A DNA stretch of 64,000 bases from Echinococcus granulosus (GCF_000524195.1 NW_020170381.1:1569481-1633480), one strand, 5' to 3'. Shown: positions 25,085-39,073, counted from the first letter of the stretch. Made by a program: numbers and translations. Notes: generated by a model from the letters alone, not told the origin.

Positions 25085-25330
25085 CTACCTACTTGTCCGT
25101 TTTTCTTCTTTTGCTGCCTCAACGAATAAGAAGAAGAGGAGGTGGAGGAGGAGGAGGGGGAGCAGAAGGAAAGGAAGAAGAAGAAGAATGCGCAGCAACA
25201 AAGAAGAGCAAATGAGAGGTGGGGATGTTGAGGAAAGGGACACACGTCACCGAGTTGGGAAAAGAATAGGAGAAAAAATAAATGGATAGGTTCTGCCTGC
25301 ATGTGTGTGTGTGCGCTCGCCAAAGCACTC
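25085..25330. repeat. Purine-rich GAA/GGA tract with adjoining TG run
   Basis: From 25125 the plus strand is almost pure purine (gaagaagaggaggtggagga and so on). It ends near 25300 in a short TG run followed by gcgctcgcc. Open frames across it on the minus strand are poly-Ser or poly-Phe/Pro and carry no domain. Purine tracts of this kind can form triplex DNA. Confidence 0.6.
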
Positions 25331-28300
25331 CGGTATTTTAACTTATTTTACTTCAAAATAAAGTGAAGTAGTATTTTAACTATTTGCCACTAACAGAAAA
25401 GACTGAAGTTGCCCTATTGGTGGAAGAAAGTAGGTGAATTATTCATAGTTTTGGTTCTTCTCTATTTCGAATTAATGCATAGTAATTCGCTCTACTAATG
25501 TAATTACGTATTATTTTCAGGGATGGAGGTGAACTTTAGTCTTAAAAACGCTATCCTTCAAACTTTGCCAAATACCAGTTGGGTCGCGGGACTTTTAGTG
25601 TAGAGTGTGAAGTGTGTTTTTTTTTTAATGTTCTACTTAAATTAATCCTCATTCTCGTTAAAAGGTATCACATTTCATCAGCAAAGGTAGGATTGGTACT
25701 TAATTATTAGAAAGTTACACAGTTATGGAATTGTATATGTGGCAGTAAATTAGAACCGGAAACTCAACTGTTGTGTGAACAAATGTCTCTAAGGTAAGTA
25801 CAATTATCGAGATAGTACCATCTTATACTATGACATGCTGGTACATATCTAAGGAGTGCAAGAGTAGCAGTCCACCATCCTAGTATTGCTCTACGTATAA
25901 AGCTGATTTAATAGTTTCATATTTTGCGTATAACCCAAGGGTGTCTAGCCTAACTTAGCCCATTTACGCATTTGTACGGCATCTACATTGCCCAGTTTGT
26001 GCTTATCCCCTTGAAATACTTGATGTCTTTTAACGTCTGTGCACTAAGCACTTTTATTGGTAAGTGCCCACCAAAATTAGACTGAGTATTTCCCACTTTG
26101 CTTTGGTTCCTTGGTGCATTCTTCTTTTAAAAAGGCATTATTCCTACTAAAGACTGGCTGCGTACAGCACTTCTGCTCCTTTTGGTGGGATTCTTGATTT
26201 CATCGCAACATCTTCGCAGTCCAGACGAAACTTGAGTTGAAATCTTTTTCGAAGATAACAATCTAACGATCTGCAACAAACTGGCTAAACCTAGTGATTT
26301 CAGTGGCTGTGTAAATGCGCAGCCAGCCATCTCGGGAATCTTTACTACCCGTACCTCGCTGGCATAACTTGGGTCAAACTACATTCAGAGGGGATCTGCC
26401 AACTCTCAAGTACATTTACAGCTGCACTGACTTAATTACTGAAGGCATCGCTACATCCATCATCAATAGGTTTACCCCTAGACTACCGAGAGAAGAGGCA
26501 TCAATGTGTAAATCACCTCAGTTATACACACTGTTTTTATCCTTTCTATACGCAATACTACTTCTTCACATAAGTGAAAACTTTCCAATCACAGGTACAG
26601 AGACAGAGCTACTTTCAAACCGTTTCATTTAATGAAAGCTGTTCCCTTTACAAACAAAGGACCACGAGGCGACAATCTCATAACCTTTTTCATGCGTCTT
26701 TCAATCTTCCATTTCACACGAAATAGAATTTTGTTGCACAAAGTTACAGCATAAACAAAAAGTCATCAAGTCAAATGCAATAGATACTGCCATTAATGGT
26801 AATGCTACACGTAAGGCAGACTTTGCTCAGTAGCTAAGTGCTAGTTGACTTTTGCACGATTTGTTTTGATGTACCTTTGGCAATATTAGGAGTTGGTTTT
26901 TACAGTCACTATCGCCTAAGAGGTAAGCAATACCACTACCAGTGTGATGCTAAAATTTTCGAGATGGTTGCAGTTGAGAATACTACGTGTCATTTTCTCT
27001 CTCTCGCGCACCTTCTCACTTCAATGCGCTTTCATTTATTCCGTTTTGTGTCAGCTGTCGCTTTCGTTCGTCTGTCTGTCAACTGACTACTTTGTTTGTT
27101 TTCCGTTGCTTCCTCTCGATATCTCCACAGTTGTCAGCAAAATTTGCCAGCTAATAATTTTAAAAGCCCATTTTTTGACTTAAACAATTGTGCTGACTCA
27201 CCGACGTAGGTGTCACTTCTTGAAGTAATCCCCTCTGTGCCTTAATATTGATTTTAATAGGAGGTGGCGTCTCTCCACTTTCTACGATGTCACCGAATAC
27301 AACACATTTACAGCGGGTTAATGTAACCCCCAGTCATACTACTAAGGGAATGAGTAGTGGCTGACTAAGCTGGACAGTGTTCCATGTTTTATAATTCCCT
27401 TTTTTGTTCATCGTATTCTCTGACAATTCAGTTCTATTACCCATTTAAGAAATCATTCTAAACGCCACATTGGATGTGCCCACCATTTCGCCCCGGCCGT
27501 GAATGGTCGTTTAGAAGTGCTATTGCGTATTAAACGCGTTTTTTGTGGTACACTTCACGTAACTTTTAGTTTTTGCGTTTTTAGGAGAGAATATTTTAAA
27601 GAAGTCCGGTACCTTTTCTGTAGACGGAGTTTTTACCTATTTTCCTAATATTTGAATGATCAGCATAAGTGCATTTTCACATTTTCTGCAATGGTTAGTA
27701 CAATCCTTAATATCCATCATTATATACGTTTCGTGTTGGTAAATAAAGTCACAGTACCCCTTGTGGCTCAATGTCCTTATTAGAAATAACGAAAAAGAAG
27801 GCAACTTTTCGGATGGAAGCCCAGTGACCTGATCAAAGTGACCGCAGCCACAATATTGTAATCAAGAGGCGAAGAGAACTTAATTACTTTGTTCAAAAAG
27901 CCCACAGCGATGCCGATTTGAACCCTAATTTGCGATCGTTCCTTTTGTCATATCAACAACACTTCCGTAAAACACTGTGGTAGCCTTTTTGATTTTTTTG
28001 ACCCTTTAATTCATTTCCCGATGGAAAGGAATACCTAATTGTCTAAGACAGTATCATTAATAATTTACGTCCCAATCTCTTTCGTATATGTATATCAGTG
28101 AGTTCTTTTATCTGACCATTAATTGTTGTAGGGGCCATCAAAGAAGCGCTGTTGATTGCATTTTGGCTCCTCAAATGCATTTATAAGTTTAGGGTTATTC
28201 CACCCCTGAGAGGCCACGCCCCTAGATATAGCTTCATCCCTCTCTAGCGCTTTAGCATTCCCCCGAAGGAATTTAATGGCTGAGACACGCTATATGAGTG

Positions 28301-30819
28301 GACTTTGCCCTTACTTTTGCCTCTAAATGCTAAAGTATCCTCGCAGTGGAACTGACCACAGTTCATCAGAATTCTTCCCCATCATCCTCCATTCAATCGC
28401 ACTTGAAGCATCACTTTGTGCTGCTTTATTCTCCATCCTGGTTTCATCCATTGTGTTTTTTGCGCAAGTGTACTTTTTGGATATGTTTGTTTCTGTGGTT
28501 GCTTGGTTCTACAATCGCTACCGCTGTTACCACGTTCCTCTGCGCACACCGCGGGAGCCTTTCAACTTTTTGGTTCCTCCTCTTCTCGCTCACCTCTTAC
28601 TCCAACGCACCAGAAAACATCCTTCCACTTTTTATCATGGACTGCTACCTACTTGATTCACTGACTTTCGCATCTTTTTTACAAGTTGCCAGAGCACTCA
28701 CCACTCTTTATTAGCTGAATGACATCAGAATGTGCAATTGCATTGCTTGGCATGATTTTAATAATCTCTTTTCATTAAAAGCTCCACTTAAGCGATTGTA
28801 ATGGGATTTCGAACATTGGTTTATTGTTTTTTTATACAAATAATTTGTGCAGAAGTGACTATTTATTTGAACTACCATGTCAAGTGATAGTTAACGTCTG
28901 TCTGAGTGTTTTATAAGGCGAACTATAGCGTACAATCCCCGAAATATGCAGCGTCAGCTAAACTTTCTTATCCTCATATGTATGCAATTTCGTAGGTTAA
29001 AGGAAACTTTTGGTCCATTTTCATTGGGGTCGTTTCTTTCTCCTTTTTTCCTTGACAAGGTGTAATACCGCTTCGATTATGTTTGTCCAAGTTGAACGAC
29101 GCTTTTGTCCGGGGAGTGTGATTGTGCATACGCGCGTGATTTCTAATTTCACTGAGCTTTCAGCAGTGTAAATTACCAACCGGACGAACAGCAGTCCGGG
29201 TACGACACCTCCCTCCATGCCCACACTACCCCTGCAAGGGAGTGCTAAAGCCCAGGCACATTCGAGGCCCCTCATCGCCTTCCTTCATGCCCATTTAGAA
29301 AAAGGAAGCACAATATCATGCGCAGTAATTATTCCGCCTTTCTCTTGTGTCTTAGATGAGAACTGATTCCCAGGACGTGTTTTTAAAAGATTTCTCTTCT
29401 TTCAATTCGTCCCCATAGATAACGGAATCGTGTACTTATGCTACACGTACCTACTTTCTCTCGCCATCGGACTAGTTATAACACAGTGGCGGAATTCAGT
29501 TGTTGGTGAAACAAATTCTGCTCCAATTAGGCCAAAAAGCATATTTTGTTAAAAATAACTTCCTGATAAATGCCATGCAAAGTCATGGGCTATTCATTGT
29601 GGTAATTAGGTAATCTGTAGGTGACATGTCCAAGTACGAAATAAAAACTGCATAATTCCCCAGGTTTAAGCAACTGTTCAAACCAGGGTCGCCTGTCTGT
29701 CTTAGACATCTTGGACATACTCATTGTGGTCGGAAGCCCGAACGGACCGTTTTTATTGATGGTGTTGAGGTAGGCGATGATGCCCATGAGACCGTGAGCG
29801 AGAACAATCAGTCTTCCCCCACTTGATTAACCACCTATAAACGGTGCATGTGTGTGTGCGAATTCGCAAAAAAACGAAAGGGACCCAGTCTTAGACTCTT
29901 TTGTGTGTTCAGTCGCATTTCCTCTTCTTCAACTATCCGTTAACTGGTGCACAGCCACCTTAACACTAGTCTCCATTCCGCGTCCCCAACTGTCCCGCCA
30001 AAAAGCCTTCCTTTAAGTCTCTCAGTTTATGGTATAGCCCCTATTAAATTTATTACTGCTGTCCCTTCTTTACTGCCAACACCAATTCTGTGAACTTTAA
30101 CCTACTTTTGCCTAGACTTTTTCGACAACACTTCAACTCCTTCCATTTATTAGCGATTTTTATAGTTCTGCTAAATCATGAAATAGCCTGCATTTTTGCG
30201 TGCGGCTACACATTCAGTAGAACTTGATTTCAGTAGATATTTCCGCTCGTGTTTTGGTGCAAACGTGTTTGTTGCTTTAACTTCCTAGTCGTAACGATAA
30301 CCTCGTAAAATTAATCTCAAAGTCATAGCATGCATTAAATAAAGGGTTACTTGAATTTCTTATAGAAACTTGTTTGAAACTTAACTCACCGCCACAGAAA
30401 AATTACAGTCCGAAGAAGTGCCAATTTCCTTTTTTTGAAAGTTCACTGACAAACTATTTTTGATTTGCATAGACAAAAAATGATTACTAAGTATTACAGC
30501 AATCAACTGCATTTAAGATTAGTATATTTAAACAGCGCCTAATTTGGCGCTACCATTAGTTGTTATAAGCTATCTGGTTGGTCTGTAGAAATATGCGATG
30601 AATGAAACTGCCACAATTGAATAAACGGTAAAAATACCGAGATGGGAACAGATAAATGTGAAGCTAGCTTTTGGTTGGGAACAGGAGGAAGAATAGGGAC
30701 ACGCGCTGCTAAACTCCAACCATTTCAGAGTTCTTCAAATCTTTCCAACTCTGCCAAGCGGACTTCTCCCCTGAGCTTGCTTTGTTCTCCCAGTCTACTT
30801 AAAGCAGCCATTAACAAAC

Positions 30820-30985
30820 GAAACCACCTACACACACACGGACATACCATCCCCACCGAGACGTCCCGACATTTACTAATTTGTGTGTGCGTGTACGGTG
30901 TGTGCGCCGTCTATATACTTCCTTTGAAACGAAGTAGTTGTGGCCTTGGTGGTCGGCATGGTCACACTTCCCAATCGATCATTTC
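30820..30985. repeat. CA/TG-rich island 1
   Basis: A cacacacacgg run at about 30833 is followed 60 bp later by a tgtgtgtgcgtgtacggtgt run, giving complementary CA and TG arms in a GC-enriched patch. Confidence 0.5.
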
Positions 30986-31249
30986 CTGATGTGACCCGAG
31001 CTGATGTGCCAGACTCCTTTTATTTCCTTAATTTAAAAATGGAAGAACACTTGTTTGAGTAGGGACCTAAGTTGCAACGCCGACAGTTCTACTCCATTCT
31101 GCCTTTGCAAGCATTTTGGGCACTTTTCAAAAATTCGGGAAATACACAGCTTAAATTATGAATCGGCGGAATCCATGGACTAGAGCAGCTCCACATGTAA
31201 CAAATGTAGGGCGATGATTACTGGGATCATCGCTTGCTTGTGCAACCCA

Positions 31250-31540
31250 ACAATGGGAAAGTGGGGGGAGGGGGGTGCGTTCGATCAGTATGGTCCCACA
31301 TCGGCGTTTATCCAAGTTCTTTTCCCTCCTATCAACTTCAAAAGGACATGTCGGCGAGCGCGCAGACACGCAAACCAGACAGTGTGTGCGTGTGTAACTG
31401 TCTGTGTGTATTTGCCTTGGTTGTAGTGTGTCTGTGCTTTTGGGGCGTGTATGCGCGCGTAGCTACACAAATGGAGGAGGACTTTTCCCCAGTCAGACAC
31501 TCACAAACAGCGAGAGGGAGAGAGAGAAAATATTGAAGCC
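31250..31540. repeat. GC-rich island with G-run, TG tracts and GAGAG motif
   Basis: Contains gtggggggaggggggtgcg near 31262, several tgtgtgcgtgtg tracts around 31380-31430, and gcgagagggagagagag at about 31510. Open frames in all directions lack domain-like sequence. It lies about 0.8 kb before the zinc-finger coding exon, so a promoter or proximal regulatory role is possible. Confidence 0.45.
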
Positions 31541-32310
31541 GCTAGACTTCCCAACCAACCCATAATTATCGCCGCGACTTAATCTCCAGACACACAAGTT
31601 ATATGGCCACGTTGTCTGCCGACTTGCCTGCTCGTGAGATAGGTTTATAGGTGAATACAGCAGAATCTGTTTTATTTAAGACCTTTTCAGTCTGATTTCG
31701 TGCCAAATAAGGAAGCCATCCATTGTTGTTTTATTTTTCCAACAAAATCAAATGTTTATTTAGAATTAGATAGGCTTCTATCACGAGGTAAAATATCTGC
31801 CTCTAACACCTTTTGCCATACCACTCTTGGAATTATAAGAGAAATTTGTCAAATCCTTGTTAATTATTCAAAGTAGGCTCAAAAATTCGGTGTCTTTTCA
31901 AGCCAAAATCAAAGAAATTCTTTTCTTCTCTAGCGCGCTTACACTTTTTTATCTCGTTCTTAGTGAGAAATCACAAACCGGTAAACCAGTTTTTCCAAAC
32001 TCCAACAAGTTATACACCCTTATTTTTTGCATATAAGAAATATGGATTGTTGCATCAATATTAACTCGTTATTCTCCCTCAAGACCATTAATATCCACCT
32101 AAACAAAAATATTCTCCTATTCACACTATCCTGCGAAACACAATGTGGATCTTCATATCTTAAGCGTATTTTGAGGTGCAGATTTCCCAAAATGTCGAAT
32201 AGATAGCCTACTTTGTAAACGCTATAAGCACAATCCATGTCGATTTTTATTGAAAGCGGAGCTTTCCCGAAACAACCGCTGTGATTGTGACCTCGGTATT
32301 TGCATTTTAG

Positions 32311-33661
32311 AATTAAGTCAGAGACTTCGCCAGTTACTCAGCGCCTCCCTCCAACTACAGTGGAGGAGGCTGTTCGGTGCATGGTTGACGACATATCAGC
32401 TGCGACTTCCAAGACGAACAGCAGCCACGCGCATCCCTACCAACAAAGGCACAAACTTTCCTCGCCCGTCCCTCCACCACCCGCCCCTGCGCCGCCTCCA
32501 CCACCCTCCCTGACCTCGGGGGAGTTTCCCACCAACACATTTAACGCTGCCCGTGCTGCCGCCGCTGCTGTTTCCGCTGCTCTTGGCTTCCATTTTCCCC
32601 CACCGGACATGTTCAGCCTCAACCCCCCTGCGCCGCCAGGACCACCACCACCTGCACCACCAACCCCACTACCATCGAAGACTAATGGTGTTTCGGATAG
32701 TCCTGATCCCCAGAATACGAAAAACGGTGCTGATGACTATGCCTCGCGACCCTACCGCTGCACCACCTGCGGCCGTGGCTTCGCCGTGAAGGCAGGTCTG
32801 ATGCAGCACCTGCGCACGCACACCGACGAGCGACCCTATCCCTGTCCTGAGTGTGGCCGCGCCTTCAAGCAGAAGATCCAACTAACTACCCACATGCGCG
32901 TGCACTCAGGTGAGCGACCATATGGCTGTCGCATCTGCGGCAAACTCTTCCGTCAGCAGAGCCACGTGGTACAGCACTTGCGGACCCACACTGGCGAGAA
33001 ACCGCACAAGTGTACCCGGTGCAATAAGGCCTTCCGACAGAAGTACAGCCTCATTTCGCACCAAAGGCGCATGTGTCAGAGCAGGTCGAGCTCCAGCTCT
33101 GCTCTCATAGCTGGGATGACAATGTGGATTGGGCCGGGTGGGAGAGCGGCAGAGAAGGCAGCCGCGAAGGCCGCTGCTGCCGCCGCCGCTGCAGCAGCAG
33201 CTGCCGCACAAAACGGACTACGTTCTGCGCACTCACCAACTCTTCTTCCACCTCCTCCTATTACAAGCGCTGCATCCTCACTGTCACTGCCGTTTTCCAC
33301 ACCACCACCGGCTTCGACTGAGCGGAATCTCTCACCCGGAGCAACGTCCAGAGTCGAAGACCGCTCCTCCTGCAGCCCAGCAAGTTCTCATGGCGGTGGC
33401 GGTGGGGGTGGTGCCAACTCCTTTCGTCAGCCCTCACCACATCCCAAACACTCCCCCATCGGTGGACTCAACTCAGCTGCCTCTTCGGCTGGACGATCGT
33501 TCCACGAGAATGATTATAGCATTGCCACTACTTCCTCATCCTCATCCTACCCTTCACCCTTTCACTCGGGTGCAACCGATCTCCGTCTGAACAGTGGCGG
33601 CGGCTTCCAATCTAGACTGGACGATACCTCATCCGCCGCCATGGAGACAGCAGGTGTCTAA
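32311..33661 (+). CDS. C2H2 zinc-finger protein with four tandem fingers (probable transcription factor)
   Basis: The long open exon follows a pyrimidine-rich acceptor ending in TTTTAG at 32310. Upstream exons may exist; otherwise the first in-frame ATG is at 32381. Fingers lie at 32753-32821, 32837-32905, 32921-32989 and 33005-33076, each 28 codons apart, with linkers TDERPY, SGERPY and TGEKPH. The first three are Cys2His2. In the fourth the last ligand spacing is H-x4-C (SHQRRMC), a C2HC variant. The first fingers carry GFAVKAGLMQHLRTH, AFKQKIQLTTHMRVH and LFRQQSHVVQHLRTH. Flanking regions are low-complexity: Pro-rich with Ala before the fingers, a poly-Ala tract at about 33148-33210, poly-Gly near 33393, and Ser-rich ends. 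This is typical of a nuclear DNA-binding regulator. I could not place it in a named subfamily. The TAA is at 33659-33661, though a donor-like GTGTCT lies just before it. Confidence 0.85.
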
Positions 33662-36600
33662 TGGCCAGTAATTCCTTCATAAAAGAGGGAGAGACAGTTC
33701 GTGTCGGCGCCAAAATACTTAAATGTGGTTCAATGTGTTTTTCCTGCGCATCACATTAATTTACTGCATTTCTTCATCACTGTCTCTTGCCTTCTCATCT
33801 CTTATTGCACCCCGAATTCTTCCTTCTGCTTTGGTTTTGCTGTACTATCACCAAAACGACGACATTGATGACGATACCACGTGTACTTCTATACATTGCG
33901 CCGTTCTATCGGTCTCCACGCACTCACTGTTTGAATTATACCAAAATTAATATTTTTACGAGCAAATACCCCGACTTCCATTTAAGAGTGGAAGAGGGGA
34001 TAGGCGAGGTATCAGGCCTGCAAAAGAAGACATCATTAAGATTTTTGGCATTCCATTTTGAACGGTACAGGTGGGGAGGTGGAAATTTGAAGGGGTGGAT
34101 TTAAGGCCACTTCTAATTGTACATTGATTGCGCACTAAAGCAGTAAAGATACTGTCTCATTGATTGCTTCATCTTTTAATGTTAAAATTACAAGCACGAT
34201 ATTGTAGTGACGATGGTATTTATTTCTAGTAATACGTGTAACTACTAACGGCCTGGTTTCAGGAAATTACTGCTTGCCTTTACGCACTCATTGGTGATTT
34301 TGATTAACGAGAGTTGCTCCGTGGCTCTCATCAGTTACACAGAAACCGCCGAATCGTCACTTACTGCATGTAGGGCTACCTGTAGGGCTCCATTCCAGTA
34401 AGTGCACTGGGACAGTGATCATGCGATCCTCTGCTTTAACATTGTTTGCTACTGCATTACGCTCAAAAAGTACCTGTCCTTACTTTACGACTGCTAGTCC
34501 AGCTAGGATGAATGCATTAGCTAGCAAAATATACAACCATATGCCAATCAGGTAGCGCGAAGGGAAGCAATTTGAGGAGTGGCATCTACGGGTGCGCTTG
34601 CTTTGATTAGACTTTCATTATGAGGAAACAGAGGCAACCGGGTGGAGCAATCGCATGCACGGGTAACTTCTTTGACGAGGGCGCAGTCGAAAGCAAGGAT
34701 GAGGTGGTGAAGAACTTTGCTTTTCCATGCGCACCTGTGTGCTTCCAAAGGCTGACAGTGTACTGAATGCCCCAGCACAAAATGCGCTCCCGAAGTCATT
34801 GTCATCGCTTGTACCTAGTCTTTTGTATATTCCTTCAAAAACCAATTAAGTAACATACACCTTAATACGAGTTCTGCATCTGGTCTACAATCTTTGATGG
34901 CCGCCAACTTTACATTAACTGGACCACTAGCCGCTCCCGTTCGTTGTCGCCTCCAAAAACCTCTTTAGATCTACAGCTCAGATGGCCAAGTTGCGTTGAC
35001 GCAGTAAATATACACAGATTCCGGGCTTTAAACAATCTCTACTGTGTACAGAATATGTGCAGTTCCTGTATTGGATATAAAAAAATTGTGACTGGTGAAG
35101 TGATTAATGCTATATTAGTCAGCCTTTGATTTTTAATATAAACTCCTGCTTGCACACTTGAATTTATCACTTTTTTGCTTATTTTCCAGACCCAAATTCA
35201 CATCCGCCAGATGTTATCACCTTTATGCGGTTAAGAAACCGACATTGTTCTTTATTTTCTTGTAGCACGTCTCTCAGACTTCCGCTGCCTTTACTTGAGT
35301 GAGGATTTCGCCTATTGTTAAATCTGATGCCTTGCTGGAGACGTCTCACGCAACGCCCCTCAGAGGTGAAACTATTCTTTGGGTTTTGTACCCATATACC
35401 CTATCCCACATCCTAGCAACGATCGCATCTAGATAAATATATTACTAAGGGTAGAAAGAGAACACTAAACGTTTGCCAAAATTTTAAAATCCAGAACTTA
35501 ATGGGGTGCAAAATTGTAATTGTCAGTTTTTATCATCTCCTCTTTGACACAATAAGGCTTTTCTCAAAGAAATTAAAAGCACAAGTGTCTGTTGCTCATT
35601 CAGAGAAGCATTAAAGTGGGATAACTAAGGTTTTTTGTACGCAAAAGCTCCGGTTCGTAATAGTGAATACATATTTTTGAGCTGCACTTTCCCACTTTCA
35701 CTTTGGAAACTTTTGCAATTGCAATCTTTACAATACTTTAACGCACAATAAGGCATGCATTCCCTAAAATGTTCTTCCTTTGTTGTTGGTTGTTAAAAGT
35801 AAAGCAGCATGAGTGAATTTGAGTCTTGGTGTCACCCTCTTGACCACCAAAACCAGTATTTGTACCCGAACTATGCGGATTCGTTTGATTAAAGATGTTT
35901 CACACGGAATGTCCCTAAGGCAAACTTTGGTCATTGTTCACACTGACGTACAATTATTTTTTATAATACACCGACTAAAACTCTTTAGCAAGAAGTTGTA
36001 ACTTTTCCACGTGCCACTGATGTTAGCGCATGCTTCCAGAGGAGAGTTAGCGTCGAGTGCTGGGAGAACTTAGGGAGTATGTTTTAATTAAAATTATTTT
36101 TAGGGAGATAATAAGTTATATGAAGATCCCAGAAAACCGAAAAATATTATGTGTATTTGAACAAAGCAACGACTGATGGTAGTTTGTTAGTTACCATGGG
36201 ATATCCTCATTGAGGAACAAGCAAGAAGCGCTGTGTAGGACGGAAAGTAAACACATTCATTCTCCCTGATATGTATTTAAATATCGCTGTAGGCATGAAA
36301 ATAGGCATTTATTCACTGAAATTCGCTAAAAATAAAACGAGACGGTGTCCAGCAGGCGACAGACCGCCAATTTTTTAATGCTTTCATCGGTGTGCTCTTT
36401 TAATATAAAGTTGTTTAACATAAAATTTAATGTAAAGTTCCTGCATATATACGTGTACGTGCGTGTATATGTGTATATACGTAGCCGAAACCAGACAGTG
36501 GACAGATGCGCAAAGTCAACAGTCTCCAAATGGGGAGATTAAAGGGAGGATTTTTTGCTAGCTGTAAAGAGGGAAGAAAGAAACGTTATGGAAACGACCA

Positions 36601-38000
36601 AACAATCATCACTGCTTGATTGGGCCAGGCTACCCTTAAGGGCAATACCGATGAAGATTTGAGGATAGACAATGAATCAGTGAGGTGAAACACGATTTCC
36701 ATGAGTATCAATGCAAATAAAATTTGCATAACTGAATTGCTGGTGGGTTTTGAACCAGGTTTTACATCTAAATTCGTGATCACTTTGGATAATGCTATAT
36801 AACAGAGCATGTCGTCTGGATTGTAACGTTAGACTACTCGAAAGAGATGCAATTAGGTATAATTGACAATACGTATTTATCGATGCCTAGAATTTTAATA
36901 CTTTTAATGTTTTTTTGGTAGAGTTAAGCTTTTTTCGTCATAAAACCTAGTTCTTTATAGGTGCTCCAAGTTGGACCGAAGGCGTATGCTCTTCTTTAGT
37001 AAATGGACAGCAACTTGCTCCTTGAACGTGCAAATTCCGTCATTTCTGTCTAACGATTCATTTAGCAACAGACAGTGACCTGTGCATGTCAAAGTTATCA
37101 ACTTCTCATCAGTCACTTTGCGCTCTTATTATTTTTTTAGTGACCAAGAGCATGTTTAAGGGAGGTCGGGCGCCTCGACCCTCAGCATGCGCTTTCAACA
37201 AAACACCTCAAATCTTAACTATGTCAGAAATAACGGTTTTTACATCCCGGACTTCGGTTCGGCTTTTATTCAAAGGTTGTTGTCAGGTAATGCTCGATTT
37301 TGAGACAGAGATTACTCTAATTGGAGCAATTCAGTTATCTTTGACAAAAATGCAGTATATAAGGCAAATTTTTCATTGTGCTAGCCACATTCTACTTAGA
37401 GCGTAAATTGGTCTTTATCTTGTTAGGTGAATCTCTCTGAAAAAGTACTCCTCTCACTTAACGACCAAGTATTAATCGTGATCCGCCAAAACCAAAGCAT
37501 CAGCATAAAAAAACTAGCAGGTAATAATAAATTTCGCCTTCAGAAGTGCCCATATTCAAAAACTTAAAGAGGAATTTGACATTAAAGGGAGACGTAGACA
37601 ATATGATTATTGAAGTAGACGAAGGTAATAGCTACTGCAATATAGATTTACGAAAAGTTCTTTTTAGAGAGATTTCATTGGGGCTTAGCAAACTTAGAAA
37701 TCACCATACCAAAGCATCAGCAACATCGGTCTTATTTTAAAGTACTGAAAGGGTTACCTAAGAAAGTATAGTGTTATTTTAGAATCTCGGTTTGAACAAT
37801 GGCTAGTTTCACTAAAGAGCCCCAGTTTTTTGCTTTACAAGAAGGTACATCTCTCTCCTCCCTACAGGACTGTAATTCTCCTACCCTTTTCAACATCCCG
37901 AAACCTAAGACGGCGTTTTTGTGTCACAGCATCCTTTAAATGCTCTTCCGGGCTGATCTGCCAATATCCCACGGGAAAGAAACTTCTTTGATTAACATTG
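33662..38000. other. No recognisable gene downstream of the zinc-finger exon
   Basis: AT-rich sequence whose first part is presumably the 3'UTR of the zinc-finger gene. A GC-richer patch at 34550-34850 has broken reading frames on both strands and may be an old transposon. At 36440-36485 an alternating purine-pyrimidine stretch (tatatacgtgtacgtgcgtg and on) is partly palindromic. Confidence 0.4.
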
Positions 38001-38019
38001 CTTATTATTCTCAGCATGT

Positions 38020-38190
38020 TGCAACCTTGTGTGTGTGTATGCGTCGGTACCGTCTTTTCATTGTAAGCACAATCTCCATCTGTCCTTCCCGCCTCACTTC
38101 TCTTCCCCGTTTAGTTACTTTAGTTCGTTCGCTCGCTCGTTCTCCCGCCCACCCGCCTGGGTGCGCACACCTTGTGCCCTCCCTCTAAAG
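38020..38190. repeat. GC-rich island with TG run and CGCTCGCTCG words
   Basis: Holds tgtgtgtgtatgcgtcgg, then gttcgttcgctcgctcgttc and a Pro-like cccgcccacccgcc patch. It stands out sharply against AT-rich flanks. Confidence 0.5.
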
Positions 38191-39073
38191 AGGGCTTACA
38201 ACTGTTTCCGTGTAATGGAGCTCATGGAATCGAATTGGTATTCCCTAATGAGATTTGCTTATGAGAAAGTTGGTGTTATCCGAGACATGCATTGGGTCCT
38301 CAATTGAGTAATCAGTGTTCTCTCCACCAAGGTTACCCTCAGTTGTCAGCTGAGATTTGAGTCAGTCGCTTCGAAGGTGACCGAAATTTGGTTTTGAAAA
38401 GTTAAACTTTATTGGGACAGCATCGAAGAGTATTCATTTTAACTCTACATGTGTAGGTAAATTTATTATGAGTTGTGTCAGTAATCTAGTCAAAAATATC
38501 CACCTCATCAACTTTTATTTTGTACCACTAATTCAGGATGCTCGATGGTTCACTTTAGTCCATTTTTTACGGGTTACAGTCAAAGACGCAAAACTTATGA
38601 ATGCAAGTACCAACGGGGCTTTGGGATAAGATATCTATTATCAAACTGATACTGCAGCTTACGAGGAAAGATTGTAAAGCTATCTGTGTAAATGCCACTT
38701 ACAACGCGTTAAAAAGCGTATTTTCCGTTAAATAACACATTGCCTCTAGTGTTGTTGGCTGCATTATTCGAATCACAGCTAAAAAGACTATGGCCTTTAT
38801 TCTAACTGGTAAGCAGAGAAAGTAAAAAGTTGTTAGAATTTTCTAACGAGAAAAATAGTCCAAATTATTCAAATAAACTATTGTCTGCAAATATTACTAT
38901 TGAAAGTGGCACAAACCTAACAAATAGGTTATAAAATATAATGCCTTTGCGTTTTTCTAAAAGAACTTCAAACTGCTTTAATATGATTGCGTTGACAACT
39001 TATGGGAGTAACAGAAAAGTGTCTTTATATCCAAAGCCAGCTTAAAGAAAGGTTGACGCTCTGTTACAAAGAG

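Larger units (their letters stand above)
24119..32310. other. Long stretch without a recognisable gene (possible large intron)
   Basis: Mostly AT-rich DNA. Open stretches at 26315-26632, 28327-28714 and 29021-29275 have no recognisable motif, and two or three frames are open together, which argues against coding. GC-rich low-complexity islands sit at about 25.09-25.33, 30.82-30.99 and 31.25-31.54 kb and are listed separately. Confidence 0.4.

Noticed and set aside
26127..26632. Open frames on both strands, possible LINE remnant
   Set aside because: No RT, endonuclease or other diagnostic motif could be recognised in any frame.
28327..28714. Overlapping hydrophobic open frames on + that look like a membrane protein
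   Set aside because: Three frames are open together over a C/T-rich stretch, hydrophobicity follows from T-richness, and no splice sites or motif support a gene.
29021..29275. An 84-codon minus-strand frame with Gly/Leu-rich sequence
   Set aside because: More likely part of a dispersed repeat; no family recognised and no gene context.
34548..34850. Possible transposon fragment in a GC-richer patch
   Set aside because: Frames are broken and none aligns convincingly with a known Pol or Gag motif.
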